Positions 12,595-20,947 of a DNA stretch of 44,892 nt are shown one piece after another. The notes beneath the pieces were generated by a model that was not told the origin of the DNA, did not search any database, and saw nothing but the letters and a program-made list of their open reading frames with translations. The DNA lies in assembly GCA_021200415.1 (NCBI GenBank), contig JAJQGO010000045.1, positions 1-44,892 on the forward strand, in the 5' to 3' direction. The stretch's first letter is position 1, and every line of letters starts with the position of its first letter. Source of the stretch: Ruminococcus sp. GTDB lineage: Bacteria > Bacillota > Clostridia > Oscillospirales > Ruminococcaceae. A program made the position numbers and the translations under genes.

Positions 12595-14970
12595 ATGTCA
12601 GATATAGAGGTTGAGCTTATAAAATGTCCGACATTGCCCAAGACCATACAGGGCGACGGGCGTTACGTGATGAGCCTTCTGGCTGCGTATCTTGAACAGG
12701 TCTCGACGCAGGTCAATCTTGCGAACAAGTTCAGCGCGGAGGAAATTGAACCTGACACTAACACTAACACTAACGCTTTAGCTACGCCGAACAATTTCTA
12801 CCTGAGCTTTGGCAGGACGGGCGGCACATTAACATGGACACATCTGGAAGATATAAGTGGTCTGGCGTACTATGAGCTGCGCGCAGATACGCATGTCGGT
12901 GAGGAAATAGGGCTGCTTGAACGTACTGCGAGCAACACCAGTACGGCGCTGCCGGTAGACCGTGTGGCCACAGTCTACCTGTACGCAGTCAACCGTGATG
13001 GTGTAGCCAGTGCTGCAACAGCGATTACTTATACTAAGGCATATCCCGATGCGCCAAACAATATATCGATTGCAGGCTCCAGCGACGGTGCGCTGGTTAC
13101 ATTTACGGCAATCCCAAACAACTGCATTGGCGCAAACATCTATATAGGCAGCGAGCAACACCAGTCACTATCTAACGTATTCCTGTATACCGGCACAGCC
13201 GAAATCAATAACGTCGAGGTGGCATATTATGACCAGTTCGGCGAGGGCGAACGCAGCTATTTGTCATTGGATCTGCCGGACGTTACAGGGCTGCTTGTAG
13301 AACGCAACGGGGCTGACCTTGACTTTTACTGGGACCCGGTAGACTACTATGGCATAAGCTATGTCGTCAAAGTATGCGGCACAAGCCCTGACTGGATAGC
13401 CGGGACGGAGCTTTTCCGTACCAAGACCAACGACAAGAACAGGTATATCTATCCCAATACGGGCAAATATTACTTGATGGTAAAGGCTATGGACGAAAAC
13501 GGCAACTACAGCAAGAATGCGGCGTGGCAGGTTATGGATAATACTACACTTGAGATTGGCCGCAATATTATTCTTGCGTTTGACCAAGAAGAAGTAGGCT
13601 ACAGCGGTGTAAAAAACAATCTGTACTATGACGCAAATCTTGGCGGTATAACGCTTGATCGTGACGCAACGCGAGCCGAGTACATAATGGACATAGAACT
13701 TGACCAAGAGTATAAAGCACGTAACTGGTGTGATTATCAGGCGCTTTCCGTAACCGGCAATGATATGATATGGGATGACGCCGATTATACATGGGACGAA
13801 GCGGAAACGACAGCGTGGGCTGGCATGATCGGGAACACTGACGGCGTGACTGTTTCCCAGCAGCTGGCTTATTATACAGGCTCGAATACGGAAACGTTGT
13901 TCAACGCATTGCTTGACGGTGACCTGCTGACTGCCAATGGCGAAGAGCCTACAGTGGCGATAAACGCTGATGATTTTGAAACAGGCAGATGGCATCAGGG
14001 ACTATACATAAACCAGATGACGCAGTTGGAATATAGCGTGGACATGACGCAACAATTCTACATGATGTTTCACCTGAAAACAAACGCGAAGCTTAAAGAT
14101 ACAAATATTATTACGCTGGCTGACGACAGCGGAACGGCATATCTTTACCTTGGGTATGACTCAGGCAGGGGGCTGTTTTACCTGAAAGCCAGCGATGCTG
14201 TAACGATATGGGCTGATGACGTAACAGGCAAAGAAAGGGACTGGATATGTTTCGGCATTAGTCAGGGCAGCAATACGCGCACATTATATATCTACTCGTG
14301 GCAAAACGACAGTTATACATCGGTATCGGCAGAGGCAGAACCGGCGGGAATATTTACCACGCTGTACTGTTATCCAAAATCCGGCAATGATATGATATGG
14401 GATGACGCCGATTATACATGGGACGAAGCGGAAACGTCATGGGCAAGGGCTTTTATAAGCTGGGAACAGCCAGGGCAGGACGAACTCCGTGCTTGCGAGG
14501 CTGTGCTTTCTGACATTCACATCGAATACGGCGATATGGATGTAGACGAGTTCTTTGAACTGGTAAATACGCCGAGCAATTATACGCAATTTACTGAGTT
14601 CAAGGTTGGGGAGTATGAGTATAAGAAAGCGCTCGTAAGGCTGCTGGTGCAGGCCAGTGTATTGCAAAGCGAGCCGAGTATAAGCGGTGTAACAATGTAC
14701 GTTGATATTCCCGATACAGACGACCATGGCACAGTGGTAATAAAGGACGCTACGGCTGCTACAAAGGTTTATTACAACAAGTTTTACTATAATGCCCCGG
14801 AGGTCGGTGTAATGGTTATCGGTGGCAACACCACTGGCGGGCTGCTTACGCCGCATCTGATAACTACCAGCGGCAACGACGGCAACGGCAGGTACTTTGA
14901 AGTAGAAATACTGGACAGCGGAGCCGTGAGGACAACAGGTACTATCAGCTGGATAAGCAAGGGATATTGA
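12595..14970 (+). CDS. Large tail protein with fibronectin-like and lectin-like regions
   Basis: The 791-residue protein has a short N-terminal helical region (residues 1-60), a Thr/Asn linker encoded by a hexanucleotide repeat, then about two fibronectin type III-like modules (residues about 65-330), and a C-terminal half with concanavalin-like beta strands (MTQQFYMMFHLKTNAKLKDT). It contains an exact 56-bp repeat coding GNDMIWDDADYTWDEAET at two places. It is probably a distal tail or fibre-anchor protein that meets the host surface. The ribosome-binding site is a GGTGGTGGTGG run. Confidence 0.75.
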   Translation: MSDIEVELIKCPTLPKTIQGDGRYVMSLLAAYLEQVSTQVNLANKFSAEEIEPDTNTNTNALATPNNFYLSFGRTGGTLTWTHLEDISGLAYYELRADTHVGEEIGLLERTASNTSTALPVDRVATVYLYAVNRDGVASAATAITYTKAYPDAPNNISIAGSSDGALVTFTAIPNNCIGANIYIGSEQHQSLSNVFLYTGTAEINNVEVAYYDQFGEGERSYLSLDLPDVTGLLVERNGADLDFYWDPVDYYGISYVVKVCGTSPDWIAGTELFRTKTNDKNRYIYPNTGKYYLMVKAMDENGNYSKNAAWQVMDNTTLEIGRNIILAFDQEEVGYSGVKNNLYYDANLGGITLDRDATRAEYIMDIELDQEYKARNWCDYQALSVTGNDMIWDDADYTWDEAETTAWAGMIGNTDGVTVSQQLAYYTGSNTETLFNALLDGDLLTANGEEPTVAINADDFETGRWHQGLYINQMTQLEYSVDMTQQFYMMFHLKTNAKLKDTNIITLADDSGTAYLYLGYDSGRGLFYLKASDAVTIWADDVTGKERDWICFGISQGSNTRTLYIYSWQNDSYTSVSAEAEPAGIFTTLYCYPKSGNDMIWDDADYTWDEAETSWARAFISWEQPGQDELRACEAVLSDIHIEYGDMDVDEFFELVNTPSNYTQFTEFKVGEYEYKKALVRLLVQASVLQSEPSISGVTMYVDIPDTDDHGTVVIKDATAATKVYYNKFYYNAPEVGVMVIGGNTTGGLLTPHLITTSGNDGNGRYFEVEILDSGAVRTTGTISWISKGY
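13754..13809 (+). repeat. 56-bp exact direct repeat, copy 1
   Basis: This segment, coding for GNDMIWDDADYTWDEAET, is identical at nucleotide level to 14381-14436 in the same gene. Exact identity at all third codon positions implies recent duplication or gene conversion rather than old domain repetition. Confidence 0.95.
14381..14436 (+). repeat. 56-bp exact direct repeat, copy 2
   Basis: Identical to 13754-13809. The copies lie 627 bp apart in the same frame, so recombination between them would delete or duplicate 209 residues without a frameshift. Confidence 0.95.
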
Positions 14971-15008
14971 GTGATATATATTTTTTACGACAAAGGTGGT
15001 GAAAGACA

Positions 15009-15983
15009 ATGGCACAGGATTATTATGTCTTGCAAGGCAGCGGCATAATAAAAGAGGACAGATCGAAAATCAACGATAATTTTGCAACGGTTGCCAGTGA
15101 TTTTGCGGGGTCAGTGTTCCCAACACACAATGTAGAGATAGGCACGACATGTTATCGCACAGATCTCAAAAAAACATACCGCTATGTTGAGGAAAACGTA
15201 TGGCAGGACATATCAAATGAAATCACGATGTCTGTAATGACGGGCGCGTCATCGTCTGCAGCAGGAGCGGCAGGGCTTGTACCAACACCGGCAGCAGGAG
15301 CGCAGGAAAAGTTTTTGCGCGGCGACGGAACATGGCAGACGCCAATTGACACGGACACGAAGGTAACGAATACGCTTGAAAAAACGACAAAAGCGTATGT
15401 TACGGGTACTACAAGCAGCACAACGAATACGGGAACGCAGGTGTTCGATACAGGCGTATACCTTGATGCTGAGGCAGGTATGCTGACGGCGGAAACTTTT
15501 AAAGGGGCATTAGTAGGCAACGCTGATACGGCAACATCTGCTACAACCGCTACAACCGCTACAAATGATTCCGAGGGGCAGAACATTGCCAACACGTATA
15601 TTAAGGCGCTGGACATCAGTGATACTACGTTGACATACACAAAAGGCGATGGCGATACAGGCTCATTCGTAGTAGACGTCAACCTGAATGCTTCCAGCTC
15701 GGTTACTGGAAGTACGCAACCCGAAAGGTACATATTAGACACCAACGAGCCTAATTTATACGACTATGATGAATATGAGAACAAAGCACCCTCCTCCGCC
15801 GGCGCATACGGCAAAATAAGGTACAGGTACTATTATTACACACATCCAGGCATTACCGAAGACACATATAAATTGCAGAATTTATTGCAGGAACTTGTAA
15901 ACATGAGCCACACTCATACAGTTATAGCAGAGCGCTATCAATGTGAGTACTATGTTATTAACTGCAACTGTAGCGATGGATGA
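15009..15983 (+). CDS. Tail-fibre-like protein with cysteine-rich C terminus
   Basis: The 324-residue protein starts MAQDYYVLQGSGIIKEDRSK, typical of a virion-anchoring fibre N terminus, followed by IGTTCYRTDLKKTYRYVEE and a long Thr/Ala/Ser/Gly-rich fibrous part (residues about 75-240). The end is unusual: HTHT, then residues 311-324 with Cys312, Cys319 and Cys321 (QCEYYVINCNCSDG). The gene is followed after 18 bp by a radical-SAM/SPASM enzyme, a class that often modifies peptides at Cys or neighbouring residues. The tail may thus be an enzyme substrate; this is a hypothesis from position and composition. Confidence 0.75.
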   Translation: MAQDYYVLQGSGIIKEDRSKINDNFATVASDFAGSVFPTHNVEIGTTCYRTDLKKTYRYVEENVWQDISNEITMSVMTGASSSAAGAAGLVPTPAAGAQEKFLRGDGTWQTPIDTDTKVTNTLEKTTKAYVTGTTSSTTNTGTQVFDTGVYLDAEAGMLTAETFKGALVGNADTATSATTATTATNDSEGQNIANTYIKALDISDTTLTYTKGDGDTGSFVVDVNLNASSSVTGSTQPERYILDTNEPNLYDYDEYENKAPSSAGAYGKIRYRYYYYTHPGITEDTYKLQNLLQELVNMSHTHTVIAERYQCEYYVINCNCSDG

Positions 15984-16001
15984 TAGTGGGTAAGGATAAT
16001 T

Positions 16002-17090
16002 ATGGGAAGATTTCTTAAAAGAAAAACGGACACAGTATTTATAATACTCGGCAATAGCTGCAATATGAACTGCGCCTATTGCATGCAGCATCTGCTTGTT
16101 CATAAGGCACTGCCATCTGATATTAATCCTGACATATATGATTTCTTTAGTGAGCTTGCGGAGGAAAGCGGGGACAAATTGCACCTTGTATTTTACGGCG
16201 GCGAACCGCTTATTTATTTCCCCACTATAAAGGAAATTGTAGCCGAGACGAAGCGCAGGGAAATAAATCTGGACTATGCGATTATTACGAACGGCAAGGC
16301 GACAAACGAGGAAATAGCAAAGTTCCTGAATGAAAATAATATGTGCGTTACGGTATCATGGGACGGGTACAGCACCATAAGGACACGTGGCTATGATGTG
16401 TTCGCTAACGAGAAAACACGGGAACTTCTGCTCGGTCTTGACGAGCTTTGCTTGTCGGGCGTGATTTCCGCGCTTGCTTACCCATTGGAAATACTAAATG
16501 CTTTTCAGGATATATCAGAGGCATATTATGCGCGCCACGGCAGGCATGTCAATGTTAATCTTGACGAAGTGTTTGATACAGGCTTGCATAACCGTCAGCT
16601 TCTTAATGTTGATTACTCACGCGTTAAGGAAGAAATGTTGTATATGATACGGCTCTATCTTGATGCAGCAGATAAAAGTGTTGACGGGAATAACCATACA
16701 AAGCTTCACTATATACACAACATCATAAAGCAACTGAATAATTTTTATAATGGAGATGGGTGGCATCGGTATACAACGGTTTGTAGGAATGGGACGTGTG
16801 TACTCAACATTGACCTTATGGGCAATCTTTATCCTTGCCACAATACTGATACAAAAATCGGGAATATCTATACGCCCTACTACGAATACCTTGAAAACCT
16901 GCTTACGGCAGACAGCGCCATGCCTGACCGGGCATCGTGCATAAATTGCGTAGCATTGCCGTATTGTAAAGGCGGCTGCAAACTGGTAAAAGATAAGTCG
17001 GACTATTGCAGGCTAAAGCAGGCAGTAGCACAGCCGGTTCTGGAAACACTTTACAAATACAGTAAGGAGAAAAAATCACATGATTGTTAG
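16002..17090 (+). CDS. Radical SAM enzyme with SPASM domain
   Basis: The 362-residue protein has the radical-SAM cluster motif CNMNCAYC (Cys20, Cys24, Cys27), GGEP at 66-69 and ITNG near residue 92. The C-terminal third carries SPASM cysteines for auxiliary iron-sulfur clusters: TVCRNGTC, LYPCHN, ASCINC, PYCKGGCK and a final YC. Family members include anaerobic sulfatase-maturing enzymes and RiPP peptide maturases, which make Cys- or backbone-derived crosslinks. Here the gene lies inside a phage tail operon, 18 bp after a fibre gene and overlapping the next gene by 11 bp, so a tail protein is a likely substrate. The enzyme would require anaerobic conditions and host-supplied clusters. Confidence 0.93.
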   Translation: MGRFLKRKTDTVFIILGNSCNMNCAYCMQHLLVHKALPSDINPDIYDFFSELAEESGDKLHLVFYGGEPLIYFPTIKEIVAETKRREINLDYAIITNGKATNEEIAKFLNENNMCVTVSWDGYSTIRTRGYDVFANEKTRELLLGLDELCLSGVISALAYPLEILNAFQDISEAYYARHGRHVNVNLDEVFDTGLHNRQLLNVDYSRVKEEMLYMIRLYLDAADKSVDGNNHTKLHYIHNIIKQLNNFYNGDGWHRYTTVCRNGTCVLNIDLMGNLYPCHNTDTKIGNIYTPYYEYLENLLTADSAMPDRASCINCVALPYCKGGCKLVKDKSDYCRLKQAVAQPVLETLYKYSKEKKSHDC

Positions 17091-17445
17091 AGGGAATATA
17101 CAGACTGCTGAGGGTCCGGTGGCGGTAGAAAATATAAGGACAGACGACCTCGTAATCGACCGGGAACGCAGAGCGAGAAGGATAACAGCAATAAAAACAG
17201 CGAAGGTTACGGAGACGGTAAGCTTCAAGCGGAATACGAAAGCCGTGTTTTCGTCTGATACAGTTTTCCTTACCGCAAAAGGCACGAAAACACTGGCTGA
17301 CGGCGCAGGCGTAAGCTTTATAAAGCCGGACGGCAGAAGCGTAAGCGATACAGCCGTCATTGCTGCAACGAATACTATCGGATATAACCTGACCGTGGAA
17401 GATGGCAGCAACGTGTATGTGAGCGGCTATAACGTGGAGGTGTAA
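17080..17445 (+). CDS. Hint-fold-like mini-protein without nucleophile
   Basis: The 121-residue protein reads like a stand-alone Hint (hedgehog/intein) fold. It starts MIVRGNIQTAEGPVAVENIR, where Hint domains have a Cys, a G-x-I strand, a turn and an I-x-x-x-D-x-V block, and it ends GYNLTVEDGSNVYVSGYNVE, like the C-terminal Y-N-L-x-V...Y-V-x-G block. It contains no cysteine at all, and the position-1 nucleophile and terminal Asn are absent, so self-splicing is not expected. It overlaps the upstream radical-SAM gene and has its own AAGGAG ribosome-binding site. It may be a binding scaffold, a chaperone or a substrate of the enzyme. Confidence 0.6.
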   Translation: MIVRGNIQTAEGPVAVENIRTDDLVIDRERRARRITAIKTAKVTETVSFKRNTKAVFSSDTVFLTAKGTKTLADGAGVSFIKPDGRSVSDTAVIAATNTIGYNLTVEDGSNVYVSGYNVEV

Positions 17446-17446
17446 G

Positions 17447-18310
17447 ATGCTGAAAATCTATTACAACGAGAAGGACAACTCCGATACCGCCATAAAGCTC
17501 ACGATAAAGGAGGATTACTGCAAGGTGGAGATAACCTCGGATGACGGGAGAAGAAGCGGCGCAGATGTCATTGAGAACATGTTGCCTTATAATTCCTATG
17601 CATTGGTGGACAACACTAACGGCAGCACTAAAATCTACCGCCGGGTAACAAGGAGCGATTACCAGTGGCTTGACCTTAACCGGCTGGGCGTGGCAATGAA
17701 AATGGACTTTGCTGACATAGTACAACTCTATGGCACCTATTCTCTTATTCAGGCAGATACCGGAGTTATGGCTGATGATGAAAAGGATATTATCGTCCGC
17801 CTTTTCACAGTCGACAAGGACAAGATTGAAATCGACGCAGACCAGGAATATGAACTGCTGGCATTTAACAGCGACGACCTCGCGCTTGGTTCACACCCGC
17901 GCAGAAGCTTGTGGGACAGCTATTCGCTCACGGCTGACTGGACGGAATACAAGGCCAACGATAAAGGCTACTTCACTGACGATACGGACGCGGAGCATAT
18001 AATCCCGGCGGCAGAGAGTATTGCATTTACCATAACAAAATATAAGGGCGATTTTTCCAGCGGCGAAAAGCTGGAACGCGATTATGACGACGAGGAAGTC
18101 CTTGTGGACTGCTCGGCAGGTTGCGCGAACAACCGCAGGGTGCGGCTGGAAAACGGCGTGGGGCATTTTGTGCTGTACACGCTGGGGTATACGGGGCCTA
18201 TCAAGATAAAGTTGGGACGCAAATGGTACGAGGTGTGGAACGAGTACAATCTTGTTATAGGCGGTGAAAATAATGGAGCATCTTACAATCTATATGGGGA
18301 GCAGATGTAA
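17447..18310 (+). CDS. Unknown protein of the radical-SAM tail cassette
   Basis: The 287-residue acidic protein appears beta-rich (AIKLTIKEDYCKVEITSDDG, FVLYTLGYTGPIKIKLGRKW) with a two-cysteine segment VDCSAGCANNRRV near residue 225. It starts one base after the Hint-like gene, with a GGAGGTG ribosome-binding site inside that gene, and its end overlaps the second radical-SAM gene by 38 bp. I do not recognise a family. Its composition suits a virion or tail-tip protein, and the close coupling suggests it belongs to the same functional unit. Confidence 0.6.
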   Translation: MLKIYYNEKDNSDTAIKLTIKEDYCKVEITSDDGRRSGADVIENMLPYNSYALVDNTNGSTKIYRRVTRSDYQWLDLNRLGVAMKMDFADIVQLYGTYSLIQADTGVMADDEKDIIVRLFTVDKDKIEIDADQEYELLAFNSDDLALGSHPRRSLWDSYSLTADWTEYKANDKGYFTDDTDAEHIIPAAESIAFTITKYKGDFSSGEKLERDYDDEEVLVDCSAGCANNRRVRLENGVGHFVLYTLGYTGPIKIKLGRKWYEVWNEYNLVIGGENNGASYNLYGEQM

Positions 18311-19208
18311 CCTTAACTGCGCTTATTGCCATAGGGAAGAAAGTGACAGCGAGGGCGCTGTATCGGACGCATTACTTGATTATGTCCGCGGGCGCAGAGA
18401 TATCCACATCAAGTTTATAGGCGGCGAGCCGACATTATACATAAAAGAAATTGAACAGGTAGTGCAGGCTGCGCCGGGTGCGGAGTACTCCATCATAACC
18501 AATGGCGTGGAACTAGATAAATACATTGACTATTTCCGCAAGCACAAGTTCCTGCTCTGCATAAGCTATGACGGCACGGAAGAAAGCCTGCGAGGGTTCG
18601 ATCCATTCACAAAGGTTATAGATTATCCGTACCTTGCCGTAAGCTGCACGCTCTACCACGGCAATACTGATTTCAAAAAAATTATCAGAAATTTTGCCGC
18701 TAAGGAGAGAATTATCGGCAGACAGCTTTTGTTCTTCCCGCACATAGTACATCACACGAATGACGATAATAAGAAATACGCGCTGACAGAAGAAGATTAC
18801 GATGCAGTCCTTGCACAGTATAAGGACTGCATCGTTTCATTTATCGCCGACTACAGGCGCGGCGTAATCAATATGCGTTATGAAGGGCTTTTCAATCAGC
18901 TTGCCAGCGAATACTACGCTGGCTACGAGATGGGCGAAACATACTGCAATCGCAGAGGAAAGAAGAAAACCGACGCGGCAGGCCAGCAGTATTCCTGCCT
19001 GTATATCCGTGATGAATTATTGAATGGCAACTGGCAGGAGAAGCAGGCAGAGATTATCAGAAGGAAATTCCCCAAATGCGTGACTTGCCCGGTTTATTCT
19101 ATGTGCGGCGCCGCCTGCATTAAAAGCGCATCTCACGATTTAGAATGTGCTTTTTATTTCCGGCTTTATAACTGGTTTAAGAAAATATACGAGGCGGAGG
19201 TACTATGA
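18273..19208 (+). CDS. Second radical SAM enzyme with SPASM/twitch-like C terminus
   Basis: The 311-residue protein has the cluster motif CNLNCAYC (Cys12, Cys16, Cys19), GGEP at 50-53, SIITNGVEL and ISYDGTEES. The C terminus has cysteines for an auxiliary cluster: ETYCNRR, YSCLY, KCVTCPVYSMCGAAC and LECAF. I chose ATG at 18273 because AGGCGGTG lies 6 bases upstream; an in-frame GTG at 18264 lies within that site. It is distinct from the first enzyme (shorter, different middle), so the two probably act on different positions or substrates. It shares ATGA with the next gene. Confidence 0.92.
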   Translation: MEHLTIYMGSRCNLNCAYCHREESDSEGAVSDALLDYVRGRRDIHIKFIGGEPTLYIKEIEQVVQAAPGAEYSIITNGVELDKYIDYFRKHKFLLCISYDGTEESLRGFDPFTKVIDYPYLAVSCTLYHGNTDFKKIIRNFAAKERIIGRQLLFFPHIVHHTNDDNKKYALTEEDYDAVLAQYKDCIVSFIADYRRGVINMRYEGLFNQLASEYYAGYEMGETYCNRRGKKKTDAAGQQYSCLYIRDELLNGNWQEKQAEIIRRKFPKCVTCPVYSMCGAACIKSASHDLECAFYFRLYNWFKKIYEAEVL

Positions 19209-19912
19209 AAAATCTTTACGTATTCCCTAATATGATAAGACGGCGTAATCCAGACGAAAGGGTCGAACTGAATATCACAGGCAGCGTCCTGACGTTTTGT
19301 TATTTTGACGGCACAAAAGAGCAGCAGGTTAATATCAATACCGATGTCCTGCGTGATGGTTCATCGACCATGGTATTTTATAACCTGCTGGGGGGCAATT
19401 TATATACGCTTTACAATTACAAGGAAATCCTGCAAGTCTTAAACTTGACAGCTCTTGAGGCGCCAACAGTTTTGCAGCAGTACGGATTTATGCAGGTAGA
19501 TAAATGCGGCGGTGAAGTTTTCATAAAAGTGTTTTTGTTTGAAGGTGAATATGAACTGCCAAGCAAAACGCACGATTTCAGCAGTTATGCGCATTGCACC
19601 CGTGATTTTATTCATCCGCTTAACTGGCAGTATAGCTGGACGCTGAAAGAAGTAAGCGCAAAGCTGGCAGGGGCTAAACTTGTCATAATGATGGAGTTGG
19701 AGCAGTCAGATTTCTGGAAACGTGACGTGTATGCAAGCCACGGCGGGCAGGCTGTGAAGCTTTTACCGGGAAGGAACACCGTGGAGTTCGTTTATGTACC
19801 GGGCGAAGATGTATATCTTGGCGAACCCTGCTGGCGGTTTAAGAGCAGGCAACTGGAGGTAGGAAGACTACTTGCGGAACATAGTGCGTTTAGTGTTAGC
19901 CGGGCTAAATAA
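19205..19912 (+). CDS. Unknown protein following the second radical SAM gene
   Basis: The 235-residue protein is beta-rich, without membrane segment. It starts MKNLYVFPNMIRRRNPDERV and contains GSVLTFCYFDGTKEQQVNIN and WTLKEVSAKLAGAKLVIMME. It overlaps the radical-SAM gene by 4 bp (ATGA) with a GGAGG ribosome-binding site and is followed by the lectin-like target gene. No family is recognised. Position and beta content suggest another tail accessory protein, perhaps a partner or substrate of the enzyme. Confidence 0.6.
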   Translation: MKNLYVFPNMIRRRNPDERVELNITGSVLTFCYFDGTKEQQVNINTDVLRDGSSTMVFYNLLGGNLYTLYNYKEILQVLNLTALEAPTVLQQYGFMQVDKCGGEVFIKVFLFEGEYELPSKTHDFSSYAHCTRDFIHPLNWQYSWTLKEVSAKLAGAKLVIMMELEQSDFWKRDVYASHGGQAVKLLPGRNTVEFVYVPGEDVYLGEPCWRFKSRQLEVGRLLAEHSAFSVSRAK

Positions 19913-19936
19913 CGCAGAGAGAGTAGGAGGCTTATA

Positions 19937-20767
19937 CTGGCATTAGATTTATACAAATTGACCGCTAACGGGCTGATTAGTGATGAATATGACGAGATTA
20001 ACAACAACTTTGACAAGGTGAACGACACTTTAGATGCAACTTCGCCAGTCAGTATATCTGCGAAGAACCGCAATGGTATCTACCGCGGAAAGAATTTAGG
20101 GACGATTGCGTCGCAGAGCGCCCTTGAAACTTTCCTGTCGGAGCATAGTGTAACCGACGAGACGTTTAACGATTTATATCTCGGTGACTATTTTACTATT
20201 AGCGACGGGACGTATAATAAGGCGTGGCAGATTGCAGGCTTTGACTTTGCGTATAACATGGGGTCTATGGATACCAAAGCGAGAACTGTACATCATTTAG
20301 CGATGTTCCCAAGAACGCAGCTTACGACCTCGGTTATGAACGAGACCGCTACAACGGAGGGCGGGTATTACAACTGCTACCTGCGCACTACCGTGTTGCC
20401 TGAAATATTAACGGCGTTGCAAGGCGTTTTGGGCGAAAGCCATATTATCGGCTATAGGGATACAGTGTCGACTGCCGTCAGCACTACAGCCGCGAGTGCG
20501 TTTGTGCCGTCATGGACGGGCTGCGCGTCATCGTGGAGTCTAATCGAAAACACCTATATCGAGCTGATATCCATGGATTTAGTATACGGCAACCGATACA
20601 ATTTATACGATGGCAGTTATTTCTCGAAGCCACTGCCTATTTTTAATTTCGTTAACTGGAGTCAGGCGTCAAACAGATGTAACGCATGGCTACGTGATGT
20701 CGCTTCTTCTACCTCATTCGCTCTAAAGCTGCGGCGGCGGTGTGGGCTGCACTACCTCTGCCGATAG
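19937..20767 (+). CDS. Lectin-like tail protein, DGR target type, 3' end frameshifted
   Basis: The N terminus (ALDLYKLTANGLISDEYDEI) is a fibre-anchor type segment. Residues about 70-265 (YLGDYFTISDGTYNKAWQIA ... WLRDVASSTSFA) resemble the DUF6273-type C-type-lectin-like fold used as receptor-binding and DGR-target domain. The best start is CTG at 19937, 6 bases after AGGAGG; the next possible start, TTG at 19958, has no site. After SFA the reading frame leaves the homologous frame and stops at 20767. The +1 frame, open from 20730 to 20861, continues with the expected SADSRGVFPLALI end. So the gene is probably damaged, or needs an indel correction. Confidence 0.7.
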   Translation: MALDLYKLTANGLISDEYDEINNNFDKVNDTLDATSPVSISAKNRNGIYRGKNLGTIASQSALETFLSEHSVTDETFNDLYLGDYFTISDGTYNKAWQIAGFDFAYNMGSMDTKARTVHHLAMFPRTQLTTSVMNETATTEGGYYNCYLRTTVLPEILTALQGVLGESHIIGYRDTVSTAVSTTAASAFVPSWTGCASSWSLIENTYIELISMDLVYGNRYNLYDGSYFSKPLPIFNFVNWSQASNRCNAWLRDVASSTSFALKLRRRCGLHYLCR

Positions 20768-20800
20768 TCGTGGCGTGTTCCCGCTTGCTTTGGCTTTGAT
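20702..20800 (+). other. Candidate DGR variable region
   Basis: In the frame starting at 20730 the codons read AGC TGC GGC GGC GGT GTG GGC TGC ACT ACC TCT GCC GAT AGT CGT GGC. Many can be derived from AAC or AAT codons by changes at adenines only, which is the signature of DGR mutagenesis in lectin-fold targets. The invariant flank SRGVFPLALI follows. I found no template repeat anywhere in the window. Confidence 0.45.
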
Positions 20801-20947
20801 ATACGGTCGTTGCTACCGTTCAAGGCATCAAAAACAAGGAAGGGCAAGCCCACCCTCATAAGGGCAAACAGATTTACTAAGGTGTCGATGCAGGCAGGAT
20901 AAGTCTTGTCTGCTATCACGGCGCTATTCCCCAAAGGATAAACAACA

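Noticed and set aside
17080-17445. Active intein
   Set aside because: No nucleophilic Cys or Ser at the first position, no terminal Asn and no flanking exteins.
16002-19912. Complete RiPP antibiotic cluster
   Set aside because: There is no clear short precursor gene, leader-recognition protein, protease or exporter; the neighbours look like tail proteins.
20768-20947. DGR template repeat between target and RT
   Set aside because: The only resemblance to the variable-region flank (around TCACGGCGCTATTCCCC) is about 10 of 17 bases, too weak, and A-rich codons are missing.
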